Below are positions 34,473 to 44,800 of a stretch of DNA of 64,000 bases, piece after piece. Each line of letters begins with the position of its first letter. The first letter of the stretch is position 1. Source of the DNA: Bacteroides faecium (GTDB lineage Bacteria > Bacteroidota > Bacteroidia > Bacteroidales > Bacteroidaceae); assembly GCF_012113595.1 (NCBI RefSeq), contig NZ_CP050831.1:2666001-2730000 (forward strand), given 5' to 3'. Position numbers and translations under genes: made by a program. Below the pieces are notes generated by a model. It was not told the origin of the DNA. It did not search any database and was given only the letters and a program-made list of their open reading frames with translations.

Positions 34473-36821
34473 ATGAACAGATATGGCAATGTAATGGGTA
34501 AAAGAAGATTGTTTTTGGTTTGGTCGTGTCTGGTAAGCGTGATTTTGCCGGGCATGGCTCAAACCGGACGGCTGATTGACTATGTGAATCCATTTGTAGG
34601 GACAGACGGGTATGGCAATGTGTATCCTGGTGCGCAGATTCCTTTCGGGGGAATTCAGATGAGCCCGGACACGGACTGCAAATACTATGATGCCGCTTCG
34701 GGCTATAAATACAAGCATCTCACACTGTTGGGATTCAGCCTGACGCATCTAAGCGGCACCGGCATACCGGATTTGGGCGACTTCCTGTTTATTCCGGGAA
34801 CGGGAGAAATGAAACTCGAACCGGGTACGCATGAAGAACCCGATAAAGGATACCGTTCGCGTTATTCGCATGAAAAGGAGTGGGCTTCTCCCAATTATTA
34901 CGGAGTAGAACTGGCGGACTATGGAGTGAAAGCCGAAATGACTTCGGGAGTACGTAGTGGCATGTTTCGTTTTACTTATCCTGCGTCAGAGAAAGCATTT
35001 ATTATGATTGACATGAATCATACTTTGTGGCAATCCTGCGAATGGTCGAATCTGCGTATGGAAAACGATTCTACCATCACCGGATATAAACTGGTGAAAG
35101 GTTGGGGACCCGAACGGCACATTTATTTCACGGCTACTTTCTCCCGAAAACTGACAGGATTGCGCTTTATGCAGGACGGGAAACCGGTGATTTACAATAC
35201 TTCCCGATTTCGTAGCTGCTATGAGGCTTGGGGAAAGAACCTTATGGCTTGTATCTCTTTTGATACTAAGGCAGGAGAGGAAGTGATTGTAAAAACTGCT
35301 ATCTCGGCAGTCAGTACAAACGGAGCAAAGAATAATATGAGCGAGCTTTCCGAGCTGACTTTTGACGAACTGAAGGCGAAAGGAGAAACTCTTTGGGAAA
35401 AGGAACTTGGAAAGTATGCGCTGACTGCCGACCGCAAGGCAAAGGGAACATTCTATACATCGGCTTATCATGCAGCTTTGCACCCGTTCGTCTTTCAGGA
35501 TGCCGACGGACAGTTCCGTGGATTGGACAAGAATATAGAAAAGGCGGAAGGCTTCACAAATTATACCGTATTCTCTCTTTGGGATACATACCGCGCCTTG
35601 CATCCTTGGTTCAATCTCGTTCAGCAGGAAGTAAATGCGAATATTGCGAACTCAATGCTGGCGCATTATGACAAGAGTGTGGAAAGAATGCTTCCTGTCT
35701 GGTCGTTTTATGGAAACGAAACTTGGTGTATGATTGGTTACCATGCCGTTTCCGTGTTGGCGGATATGATGGTGAAAGGTGTAAAAGGCTTCGACTACGA
35801 GCGTGCGTATGAAGCCATGAAAACAACGGCGATGAACCCGAACTACGACTGCTTGCCGGAATATCGTGCCATGGGGTATGTCCCTTTCGATAAGGAAGCG
35901 GAATCGGTGTCGAAAACGTTGGAGTATGCCTACGATGATTATTGCATCGCACAGGCTGCCCGTGTACTGGGAAAAGAAGGCGATTACCATTATTTTCTAA
36001 ACCGCGCCCTCTCTTATCAGACGTTGATTGACCCGGAAACAAAGTATATGCGTGGCAGGGACAGCAAGGGAAACTGGCGCACGCCGTTCACTCCGGTGGC
36101 TTATCAAGGTCCCGGCTCCGTGCATGGATGGGGGGACATAACAGAAGGATTTACCATGCAATATACCTGGACGGTACCGCAAGATGTACAAGGGTATATA
36201 AACGAAGCAGGCAAAGACTGGTTCCGTACCCGCTTGGATGAACTGTTTACCGTAGAATTGCCGGATGACATTCCGGGAGCACATGACATACAGGGACGCA
36301 TTGGAGCCTATTGGCACGGGAATGAGCCTTGCCATCACGTAGCTTACCTGTACAACTACCTCAAGGAGCCGTGGAAATGTCAGAAATGGGTTCGCACTAT
36401 CGCCAAACGTTTCTATGGTGATACTCCGGACGCACTGAGTGGGAATGATGATTGCGGGCAGATGTCGGCATGGTATATGTTCAACTGCATCGGCTTTTAT
36501 CCGGTTACTCCGTCAAGCAATATCTATAATATCGGCTCTCCCTGTGTGGAAGCAATCTCCGTTCGGATGAGCAATGGCAAGCTGATTGAAATGACAGCCG
36601 ATAACTGGTCACCGGAGAATGTCTACGTGAAGGAATTGTACGTCAATGGCAAAAAGTACGGCAAATCCTATCTGAGATACGAAGATGTCCGCGATGGTGT
36701 GAAGTTACGCTTTGTGATGAGCAACCGACCGAACTACAAGCGTGGCGTATTGGATGAGGCTGTGCCGCCTTCCCTTTCTCTTCCGGGAAAAACAATGAAA
36801 TATCAATCTAACCATGTATAA
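34473..36821 (+). CDS. GH92 alpha-mannosidase (second copy)
   Basis: A second family 92 enzyme of 782 residues, diverged from the first. The ATG at 34473 lies 4 bp after the peptidase stop. The longer frame from 34410 overlaps that gene and is less likely. The signal peptide ends near LPGMAQ. NPFVGTDGYGNVYPGAQIPF, WHGNEPCHHVAYLY and SGNDDCGQMSAWY keep the catalytic Glu and Asp residues. The substrate loop reads CKYYDAASGYKY, unlike the first copy (NGAYQKNAYEYCAGYQY). The pair therefore probably splits different mannose linkages in sequence. Exported, probably periplasmic. Confidence 0.94.
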   Translation: MNRYGNVMGKRRLFLVWSCLVSVILPGMAQTGRLIDYVNPFVGTDGYGNVYPGAQIPFGGIQMSPDTDCKYYDAASGYKYKHLTLLGFSLTHLSGTGIPDLGDFLFIPGTGEMKLEPGTHEEPDKGYRSRYSHEKEWASPNYYGVELADYGVKAEMTSGVRSGMFRFTYPASEKAFIMIDMNHTLWQSCEWSNLRMENDSTITGYKLVKGWGPERHIYFTATFSRKLTGLRFMQDGKPVIYNTSRFRSCYEAWGKNLMACISFDTKAGEEVIVKTAISAVSTNGAKNNMSELSELTFDELKAKGETLWEKELGKYALTADRKAKGTFYTSAYHAALHPFVFQDADGQFRGLDKNIEKAEGFTNYTVFSLWDTYRALHPWFNLVQQEVNANIANSMLAHYDKSVERMLPVWSFYGNETWCMIGYHAVSVLADMMVKGVKGFDYERAYEAMKTTAMNPNYDCLPEYRAMGYVPFDKEAESVSKTLEYAYDDYCIAQAARVLGKEGDYHYFLNRALSYQTLIDPETKYMRGRDSKGNWRTPFTPVAYQGPGSVHGWGDITEGFTMQYTWTVPQDVQGYINEAGKDWFRTRLDELFTVELPDDIPGAHDIQGRIGAYWHGNEPCHHVAYLYNYLKEPWKCQKWVRTIAKRFYGDTPDALSGNDDCGQMSAWYMFNCIGFYPVTPSSNIYNIGSPCVEAISVRMSNGKLIEMTADNWSPENVYVKELYVNGKKYGKSYLRYEDVRDGVKLRFVMSNRPNYKRGVLDEAVPPSLSLPGKTMKYQSNHV

Positions 36822-36836
36822 CATAAAGTAAAGACA

Positions 36837-38783
36837 ATGAGAAAGTATTTTTTGCTATCAGTGTTCCTGTGTCTGGTATTGTCACTTCATGCCCAGAAGA
36901 AGTTGGAACTGGTTTCTCCGAACGGAGAACTAAAAGTGTCGTTCAATCTTTCGGATAAAATCTATTATAGCATAGATTACAATGGAGAAGTATTATTGAA
37001 AGACAACTCCCTGCAACTGACTTTGAAGAATCAGGTATTGGGACAGAATCCCAAGTTACGCCGCCAGAAGCGTACCAGTGTAAATGAACGGCTGACTCCT
37101 GTTGTGCCGTTGAAGTATGCAGGAATTGATAACAGTTATAATCAGTTGGTACTAACCTTCAAGGATTATTCCGTAGAGTTCCGTGTGTTTAACGATGGAG
37201 TTGCCTACCGGTTTGTCACTTCACTGAAAGGTGAAGTCGAAGTAATGGGGGAAGAGTTCGTCATCAATTTCCCGGCGGATTACCAGCTTCATCTGCAACA
37301 GCCGGGTGGTTTCAAAACTGCTTATGAAGAATCCTATACGCATGTTCAGAGCAATGTATGGAAGCCGGAAGATAGGATGGCAGTTCTGCCTGCTCTGATT
37401 GATACACGGAAAGACTATAAAATTCTAATCAGCGAATCGGACTTGACGGATTATCCGTGTATGTTCCTCAAGGGGACGGGTACGAATGGAATGGTTTCCA
37501 CCTTCCCTAAAGCTCCGCTTGCTTTTACCGAGAGTGGTGACCGCAGTGTCAAGATTACTCAGGAAGCCGATTATATTGCCAAAACGAGAGGGACAAGGAA
37601 TTATCCGTGGCGTTACTTCGTGATTACTAAAAACGACCGTCAGTTAATCGAGAATACGATGACTTACAAATTGGCTGAGAAGAACCAACTTCAAAATGTT
37701 TCATGGATAAAACCGGGACAAGTGAGTTGGGAATGGTGGAACGATGCTTCCCCTTACGGGCCGGACGTGAATTTCGTTTCCGGATACAATCTGGCGACTT
37801 ACAAGTATTACATAGACTTTGCTTCCCAATTTGGTATTCCGTATATCATCATGGACGAAGGATGGGCTAAAAGTACCCGCGACCCTTACACGCCCAATCC
37901 GGAAGTAAACCTGCACGAGTTAATCCGTTACGGCAAAGAAAAGAATGTAGGAATCGTACTTTGGCTTACATGGCTGACTGTAGAAAACAATTTCGACCTG
38001 TTCAAGACTTTCAATGAGTGGGGTGTGAAAGGGCTCAAGATTGATTTTATGGATAGAAGCGACCAGTGGATGGTGAACTATTATGAGCGTGTAGCCCGTG
38101 AAGCCGCCAAAAACAAATTGTTCGTCGATTTCCACGGCTCTTTCAAACCGGCGGGACTGGAGTATAAATATCCGAACGTGCTCTCCTATGAAGGGGTACG
38201 GGGAATGGAGCAAATGGGTGGTTGCTGTCCCGATAATAGCTTGTACTTACCCTTCATGCGCAATGCAGTCGGGCCGATGGACTATACACCCGGAGCAATG
38301 ATTAGCATGCAACCCGATGTGTACAGTGCGGAACGTCCCAATGCCGCAAGCATCGGAACCCGGGCTTATCAATTGGCTCTCTTTGTGGTCTTTGAAAGTG
38401 GCTTGCAGATGCTGGCGGATAATCCCACCCTTTATTATCGGAATGAAGACTGTACCCGTTTCATAACACAAGTTCCCGTCACATGGGATGAAACAGTGGC
38501 ATTGGAAGCCAAGGCGGGCGAATATGTAATTGTCGCCAAACGGAAAGGTGACAAATGGTACATAGGGGGGATTACTAACAATGGCGAAACCCAACGTGAG
38601 TTTACGGTGAAACTTGACTTCTTGAAAAAGAACCGTTCTTATCAAATGACATCTTTTGAAGATGGAATCAATGCGGGACGGCAGGCTATGGACTACCGTT
38701 GCAAGTCATCTCAAGTGAAAGCGGGAGATTCCTTTACCGTAAAAATGGTAAGGAACGGTGGCTTTGCTGCTATCATCGAATAG
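36837..38783 (+). CDS. GH97 alpha-glycosidase, retaining type
   Basis: A 648-residue family 97 enzyme with a signal peptide ending in LHAQ (about 20). The N-terminal beta-super-sandwich is followed by a TIM barrel with WEWWNDASPYGPDVNF and IIMDEGWAKS. Asp403 in LKIDFMDRSDQW sits where retaining GH97 alpha-galactosidases have the nucleophile. Inverting SusB-type enzymes lack an Asp there. VDFHGSFKPAG and VLSYEGVRGMEQ follow and should include the acid/base Glu. An alpha-galactosidase-like function is therefore more likely than SusB-like alpha-glucosidase, but other sugars are possible. It is the last gene of this PUL, 15 bp after GH92. Confidence 0.9.
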   Translation: MRKYFLLSVFLCLVLSLHAQKKLELVSPNGELKVSFNLSDKIYYSIDYNGEVLLKDNSLQLTLKNQVLGQNPKLRRQKRTSVNERLTPVVPLKYAGIDNSYNQLVLTFKDYSVEFRVFNDGVAYRFVTSLKGEVEVMGEEFVINFPADYQLHLQQPGGFKTAYEESYTHVQSNVWKPEDRMAVLPALIDTRKDYKILISESDLTDYPCMFLKGTGTNGMVSTFPKAPLAFTESGDRSVKITQEADYIAKTRGTRNYPWRYFVITKNDRQLIENTMTYKLAEKNQLQNVSWIKPGQVSWEWWNDASPYGPDVNFVSGYNLATYKYYIDFASQFGIPYIIMDEGWAKSTRDPYTPNPEVNLHELIRYGKEKNVGIVLWLTWLTVENNFDLFKTFNEWGVKGLKIDFMDRSDQWMVNYYERVAREAAKNKLFVDFHGSFKPAGLEYKYPNVLSYEGVRGMEQMGGCCPDNSLYLPFMRNAVGPMDYTPGAMISMQPDVYSAERPNAASIGTRAYQLALFVVFESGLQMLADNPTLYYRNEDCTRFITQVPVTWDETVALEAKAGEYVIVAKRKGDKWYIGGITNNGETQREFTVKLDFLKKNRSYQMTSFEDGINAGRQAMDYRCKSSQVKAGDSFTVKMVRNGGFAAIIE

Positions 38784-38790
38784 AACTTTT

Positions 38791-38900
38791 TGTTTCATGT
38801 AGTGAAACAAAGTGTTCCACACCGAGAAACGAAGTGTTTCAAGTAATGAAACGAAGTGTTTCTCGGTGTGAAACTAATAGTTTCAAATGGGGTTGAAACT
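38791..38900. repeat. 22-bp hairpin-unit array
   Basis: Five consecutive 22-bp units begin at 38791, 38813, 38835, 38857 and 38879. The first four have the form t-GTTTC-N7-GAAAC-RAAG or a one- to three-base variant, so each unit folds on itself. The N7 blocks are ATGTAGT, ACACCGA, AAGTAAT and TCGGTGT, and the second and fourth are exact reverse complements. Unit five keeps both arms with a 10-base loop. The array lies between two convergent genes and may also stop transcription from both sides. Confidence 0.9.
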
Positions 38901-38940
38901 TTTTGCTCTACACTTCGTGCTTTTTTAGTCCGGGCGTATG

Positions 38941-39738
38941 TTATTGTTTCTTAGAGAACCACTCTTTGAACTCCGCCACCCGTGCCTTGCTGACCAGAAT
39001 TTTTTCCTTGATTCCGGAATAGCGCACATTGATGGACAACCGGCTGTTGAACCATAAATCAATATCTTTGATAGCTTCCCGCGACACCAGATATTGGCGG
39101 TTGGCGCGGAAGAAAAGGTGGGGATTGAGACAGTCGGTGAGTTCGTCCAGAGTTTGGGTAAAGTTGTATTCTGTGCCGTCGGTTAAGACAGCTTTAACCT
39201 GGCAATCTTTGATATAAAATAATAGTATCATATCTACGGAGACAGGCAAGAGCTTGTCTCCTTTCATTGGGATAAGGAAGTGCGTCTTATAGTTCTCCTG
39301 CTTTTTGAGCGAATGGAAAAGTTGTAGCAGTTCTTCTTCCTGGTGTGGGTTGTGGCGCGGTTGAGAGTCGGGAGCGGCGGTATGCTGTAAGTTTCCCAGT
39401 TTGGCGAGGGCACGTTCGATGTCTTCCTTGCCGATAGGTTTCAGTAAATAGTCGATACTGTTCACTTTGAAAGCCCGCAGAGCATATTCGTCATAGGCAG
39501 TGGTGAAGATAATCGGGCAAGTGATACTGACGTGATTGAATATCTCAAAAGCCGATCCGTCCGCCAGATGAATATCCATGAATATCAAATCCGGCATCGG
39601 GTGAGAGCCGAACCATTCGATAGTGGAACCGATACTATCTAGTATGGCGGCAATTTCCGCGTCCGGCTTTACTTCGTTGAGTAATGAGGAAAGGTTGCGT
39701 ACCGCTGCCTTTTCATCTTCTATAATGACAGTCTTCAT
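38941..39738 (-). CDS. LytTR-family response regulator
   Basis: A 265-residue regulator. The receiver domain (1-120) has VIIEDEKAA, the phospho-acceptor Asp in LIFMDIHLADGS, and the Lys in YLLKPIGKED. The C-terminal LytTR domain (about 165-263) carries FFRANRQYLVSREAI, typical of this DNA-binding fold. It is co-transcribed with the LytS-type kinase 29 bp upstream and lies at the end of the efflux operon. It therefore most likely controls efflux or envelope genes rather than the neighbouring PUL, which is convergent. Its target sites are unknown. Confidence 0.93.
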   Translation of the reverse strand: MKTVIIEDEKAAVRNLSSLLNEVKPDAEIAAILDSIGSTIEWFGSHPMPDLIFMDIHLADGSAFEIFNHVSITCPIIFTTAYDEYALRAFKVNSIDYLLKPIGKEDIERALAKLGNLQHTAAPDSQPRHNPHQEEELLQLFHSLKKQENYKTHFLIPMKGDKLLPVSVDMILLFYIKDCQVKAVLTDGTEYNFTQTLDELTDCLNPHLFFRANRQYLVSREAIKDIDLWFNSRLSINVRYSGIKEKILVSKARVAEFKEWFSKKQ

Positions 39739-39767
39739 GGTGTCTTTTTATCTGTAAATCACTGTTT

Positions 39768-40826
39768 TTATTGTGCTTCGTCAATCAGGGGAATAGAAAC
39801 GGTAAATTCTTTATCCTCTGTGATTTGTATCTCTTGCTTGAATAAAAGGTGGTATCTCTTGGCAAGATTAACTAGCCCGATACCCGTTCCGGGGGTGGCA
39901 GTCCATTTGGGCTGAATGTCATTGCTGACGGATAAGAAGCCATTCCCGTCTGTGGTGATATGGATAGCCAGCGGTTTCCGGTTACTTATTTCATTGTGTT
40001 TAACGGCATTCTCAATCAATACTTGCACAGCCATCGGTGGAAGCCGGAAATCTTCGTATGCTTTGGCTATCTGTATGTCGAACTGCAAGTTGTTCTCAAA
40101 GCGCATCTTTAGCAGGAAGATATAAGCGGAAGCGAATTCCATTTCTTCGCGAAGGCTGACACTCTGTGACTCGTTGCTTTGCAGGGTATATCTCAGTACC
40201 CGGGAAAGTTCCTGGATATAGTCTTGGGCTTTGTCCTGATTCTCACGTACCAATGAACGCAAAGTATTCAACGAATTGAATAGCATATGCGGGTTGAGCT
40301 GGTTTTTCAAGACCTCGTATTGGTTGCGGATATTTTCCGCCTGGAGTTGCTCGTTCTCAATGAGCACCTGCTGCTGGCGGTATATCAGATGGATGATATA
40401 ACAACTGCTGGTGACAAGACACGCCATGATGAAATCCCTCAACGGATGCAGATAATGGTGTACCATCGCGTCGATAGCTGGAATATCGAACGTTTTGTGC
40501 AGAAAGACAAAGACTTGTCCCAACAGATTACTCAATATCCACGTCAGGATGAAAGAGAGCAAAATCTTTGTTCCCGTAATCTTGATAGACGACTGGTTGA
40601 AATGGAACAGCCGTGTATTGACAGCGAAAAGCAGGAGCAGAGACAGAAAAGTAAAGAGTATCTCATTAGCCACATCCATAAACTTCATTCCGGGAAATAA
40701 CGAATGGCTCTCGAACCGGTCGAAAAGGGATACAGATTCCGGAAAATGGATTAATACCGCCACAGCCATCGAGATAATGACTGTGGAAAGCACATATTTG
40801 TCTTTTTTTATTGCCTTTACTATCAT
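39768..40826 (-). CDS. LytS-type sensor histidine kinase
   Basis: A 352-residue membrane kinase. Four hydrophobic segments cover about residues 15-145. A coiled-coil linker (IYRQQQVLIENEQLQAEN) leads to the His_kinase domain with the phospho-acceptor in NQLNPHMLFNSLNTL, and to an ATPase with VLIENAVKHNE (N box) and GTGIGLVNLAKRYHLLF (G box). The extracytoplasmic region is minimal, so the signal may be sensed in or at the membrane. It pairs with the LytTR regulator, 29 bp away, and follows the adaptor gene by 29 bp. Confidence 0.93.
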   Translation of the reverse strand: MIVKAIKKDKYVLSTVIISMAVAVLIHFPESVSLFDRFESHSLFPGMKFMDVANEILFTFLSLLLLFAVNTRLFHFNQSSIKITGTKILLSFILTWILSNLLGQVFVFLHKTFDIPAIDAMVHHYLHPLRDFIMACLVTSSCYIIHLIYRQQQVLIENEQLQAENIRNQYEVLKNQLNPHMLFNSLNTLRSLVRENQDKAQDYIQELSRVLRYTLQSNESQSVSLREEMEFASAYIFLLKMRFENNLQFDIQIAKAYEDFRLPPMAVQVLIENAVKHNEISNRKPLAIHITTDGNGFLSVSNDIQPKWTATPGTGIGLVNLAKRYHLLFKQEIQITEDKEFTVSIPLIDEAQ

Positions 40827-40855
40827 ACTGCAAAGATAAGAGAATTTTTTAGTGA

Positions 40856-41761
40856 TTAATCGTTTTTCTGAATATGTGCTGTGACATACATGCCCGGTCG
40901 GAATTGTGCGTTTGTCTCTTTGATAGATGAATAAACTTCGAGCGAACGGTTGGTTTCGTCTACTTTTTGTCCGATGGAGACTACTGTTCCGTTGAAAGTC
41001 TGCGTTCCCATCCCGTTGACGCGGAACTGCACGGGACTGCCCACTTGTATGTCTGCAAGGTCTTTTTCGTAAGTAGTCAGGCAGAGCATCGGGGAGCTTT
41101 TGTCAATAATCTCACAAAGAGCTTCTCCCGGATTGATATATTTGCCTATATTCATTGCCACATTGGCTGCATAGCCGCTGATGGGGGCTTTCACTTCCAG
41201 CAATGGCTGGATGCCGTTCTTTAGCAATGTCTCCGGGGCGACACCCAGTAGTGAGAGTTGTGCGGCGGCAGCATCCTGGCGGCTTTTCATGGAGAGATAA
41301 TCCGCTTTGCTCTGCTGGAACTTCTTTTGCGAAGCCGCCTGTTCGGCGGAAAGTGCCTTTTGACGCTCGTATTCCGCCAGAAGATATTCCGCTTGCGCAT
41401 GACTGTCAAGATAAGTCTGTTGCAGGGTAATGAATTCCGGATTTTCCAAGGTGGCGATAACTGCGTTCTTAGCTATATGTTGTCCGGGCAACAGAGAAGT
41501 GTTCTTGACTACCCCACCCATCGTTAACGCTATGGTCGCCTGTCGTTGGGGTGGAAGGACAATGCGCCCGTTGAATGAAACCTGATTCGGTTTCGAAGTC
41601 GCGGAAGTGACGGCATCCACTTCGGGTTGTTTCGCCACGGTGTCTGCCGCAACTTCAGTTGCGGAAACCATACCAGTTTCGTTATCCGTAATTTGTTGGT
41701 TGCCCTTACAAGCTGTCAAAGCAAGTAAAAGGACAGAATAAAATATCTTCTTCATCTTCAT
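40856..41761 (-). CDS. RND efflux periplasmic adaptor lipoprotein
   Basis: A 301-residue membrane-fusion protein. The signal peptide ends in a lipobox LLLALTAC. The barrel-sandwich (lipoyl-like) halves are RIVLPPQRQATIALTMGG and VKAPISGYAANVAMNIGKYI, flanking a helical hairpin (about residues 115-170) rich in Gln and Ala. The beta-barrel segment near VQFRVNGMGTQTF follows. It links the inner-membrane pump to the outer-membrane channel. It is encoded 56 bp after the pump-channel fusion and precedes the two-component genes. No His-rich metal-binding extension is seen. Confidence 0.92.
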   Translation of the reverse strand: MKMKKIFYSVLLLALTACKGNQQITDNETGMVSATEVAADTVAKQPEVDAVTSATSKPNQVSFNGRIVLPPQRQATIALTMGGVVKNTSLLPGQHIAKNAVIATLENPEFITLQQTYLDSHAQAEYLLAEYERQKALSAEQAASQKKFQQSKADYLSMKSRQDAAAAQLSLLGVAPETLLKNGIQPLLEVKAPISGYAANVAMNIGKYINPGEALCEIIDKSSPMLCLTTYEKDLADIQVGSPVQFRVNGMGTQTFNGTVVSIGQKVDETNRSLEVYSSIKETNAQFRPGMYVTAHIQKND

Positions 41762-41817
41762 ATACTGTATTTTATAATAAAATGTATTATCAAAACTCTC
41801 AACTTTCCACTCTCCAC

Positions 41818-44800
41818 TTATCTAAAGAGTTCATACTCTAATGCGGCAATGTTATATTGGTAGACAGTCTCGATATAGCCGCGGCGAATATCCCGGGCGG
41901 TTGTTATGGACTGTATGTATTCCGCTATACCCGTTTCGCTCTGTTGCAACTGGAGATTGGCAGCCTTGGTCAATTCGTCCGCTTCTTTCAAGGCGGAAGA
42001 AGTGTAGTAGCGTAAGCTCTCGTTGTATCTGCGAAGTGAAGCTTCCAGCTCAAGCACTTTGTTTCTCAATTCGAGAATATTCGCGTCTGCCTGAATTTGT
42101 GCTGAGGTAGCGGATAACCGTGCTTGCTTCACCTTGCTCTTTTGGGGCAGGAAGTAGATAGGGAAGGAGATACCCACCATCCATGCATTCAGATTCTTCA
42201 ACGGAAGAATATCCTGGCGGGTATATCCCACGCTGATTTCCGGAAAGAAATGGCTCCGCTCTACATGAAGCATTGCTTTCGCTTCGTCCGCCTGACTTTG
42301 AAAGTAAGCAGTGTGTGCTCCCGACAGTGTCCCGTCTGAAAGGCTGGTATAAAACAGCGATAAGGTAGAATCTGCCGGAACAATCGGCTGGTCTGAATAA
42401 CAACTCCAACGGAAGCGTGCCAAAGCCATTTTCTCTTCTTCCTGTGCCTGGAACCAACGGTTGTGAAGTTCGGCGGCGACGGTTGTCATCATATTCTTTT
42501 CGAGCAGAGTGATTTCCCCCTGTTGATAACGCAGTTCACCGATATGCTGTAACTTTTCCGCCATCTTATCCTGGTCGCGGTACATTGCACAGAGGTTGGC
42601 GGCGTATTGGTAGTACGCCCATGCCCGCTTCACTTCTGCCGTGACTTCCTTCTCCACCATCTGACGATAGAATGTGGTTGTTTTCACTTGTCGGTTGACT
42701 AATGCATTCTTGTAGAACGGCGTCAGCAGAGAACCCAGGCTTTGCTCGAAAGCCAGTTCCTTGTCTTTCTTGTTCTCTCCGTTGAGTTGCCCCCAGGAAT
42801 AGCTGAATGAGGTTGGGGATGCTTCTACAATCTCTCCACGGGTAGCCTTGGCTTGTTGGATGGCGTTTGTTGCCATTTTCAGACGGGGGTGATTCTGTTT
42901 CGCCATCTCGATAGCCTGTTCCAAAGTGACGGTCGATGCCTGTTGCGCGGAAACGAAAGAAGGAATCAGCAGGAACAGGGGAAGAAGGACGAAGAACGGC
43001 AGGTGAAACTTGGCTCCCGGACGTTTCCAGGTTGCCAATGAGTTCACAATTTTGTAGAACACCGGAATGATAAGCAACGTCAACACAGTGGAGATAATCA
43101 ATCCACCGATAACGACAGTTGCCAGCGGGCGTTGCACCTCGGCACCGGCGGAAGTGGCGATAGCCATCGGGACAAATCCCAATGATGCCACCAAGCCTGT
43201 CAGGAATACGGGACGGAGCAGATGCGGAGTTCCCTTGGCGATGATTCGATTTGTAGTCATGGGGTAAGCGTTTTGTTTACGAAGTTCGTTGAAGTGATTC
43301 ACCATGAGGATACCGTTCAGCACCGCCACACCGAATAATGCGATGAAGCCTACACCCGCCGATATGCTGAACGGAAGCCCGCGCAGCCAAAGGGCGACGA
43401 TACCGCCGATAAGCGACAACGGAACGGTGGAGAATACCATCAGTGTATAGGTGATATTCTTGAAAGCAAAGAACAGAATCAACAGGATGAGCATCAATGC
43501 TACCGGAATGACAATGAGCAGTGTGTGAATAGCGTTCTGCAAGTTCTCGAACTGACCGCCGTATTCGAAGTAATATCCCGGTTTCAGCTTGACGTTCCTG
43601 TCCAGTGTCTTTTGTATGTCCGCCACCACTTGCTGTATATCCGCGTCACGCACATTGACACCGATGACGATACGGCGTTTCGTAGCGTCGCGGTTGATTT
43701 GGAGAGGTCCGCTGACGAGGTCTATGCTCGCTACTTCTCCGACCGGAATCTGGATTCCTTCGGAAGTGCGCACAAACAATTTGTCGAGATTCAAATCCGC
43801 TACTTTCTCCTGGTCGAGACGGACGACGAGGTCGAACCTTCGTTCGTTTTCAAACACTACACCGCTGGATTCTCCGGCATAGGCGGTTCGGATAATCGTG
43901 TTGAGTTCTTCTATGTTGATGCCGTAGCGGGCTATCTTGCTGCGGTTGTATTTCACTACGAGCTGGGGCAATCCCATCGTCTGCTCTACGATGACGTCCG
44001 ACGCTCCCGGCACTTTTTCTACATAGGCGGCGGCTTCTTTTGCTTTTTCGTAGAGTTCGTGGGTGTCTTCTCCGTACAGTTTGACGGCAATGTCCGCTTT
44101 GGCTCCTGTCATCAGCTCATTAAAACGGAGCTGTATCGGTTGCGAGAAGTTGAATTCGGCACGCTCGGACAGTGGTTCGAGTGCTTCCTTCATCTTATCC
44201 ACCATTTCCGCACGGTTTCCTGCGCTGGTCCATTCTTTGAAAGGTTTCATGATAATCATCACGTCAGCGTCTTCTACTGCCATCGGGTCGGTGGGGACTT
44301 CCGCCGTTCCGATTTTGGCAACCACGTGCTTGATTTCCGGGAATTTGTCCATCAGCGTCTTTTCTGCCAGACGGGATACTTCGATACTTTCTGACAACGA
44401 ACTTCCGGCAGGCAATGTCATTTGCATGGCAAAGTCGCCTTCGTCCAGGGTCGGGATAAATTCGGCACCCAGCCGGGTGAAGAGGAAGAGCGAACCGATT
44501 AGCGCGGCAAAGGCTACGATGACGGTACGCCACTTGTGATGCAGACAGGAGCGAAGGCAGCGTTGATATACGCTGTTCAGTTTCTCGAAGAAACGGTCGG
44601 CAAGTGTCGGTTTCACCACGATGGTATGTTTCAGGAAGAGCGATGCCATCATCGGGACATAGGTGAGTGAAAGAATCAAGGCTCCGATGATGCAGAATAC
44701 AAGTGTTTTTGCCATCGGGGTGAAGTATTTCCCTTCAATTCCGTTGAGGGTGAGGATGGGGAAGAATACTATCAGGATAATCAATACGGCGAAAGTTGCC

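Noticed and set aside
43525..44394. Plus-strand frame of 289 codons inside the RND pump gene
   Set aside because: It is antisense to a strongly supported pump gene. Its protein has no family features and reflects the codon pattern of the other strand.
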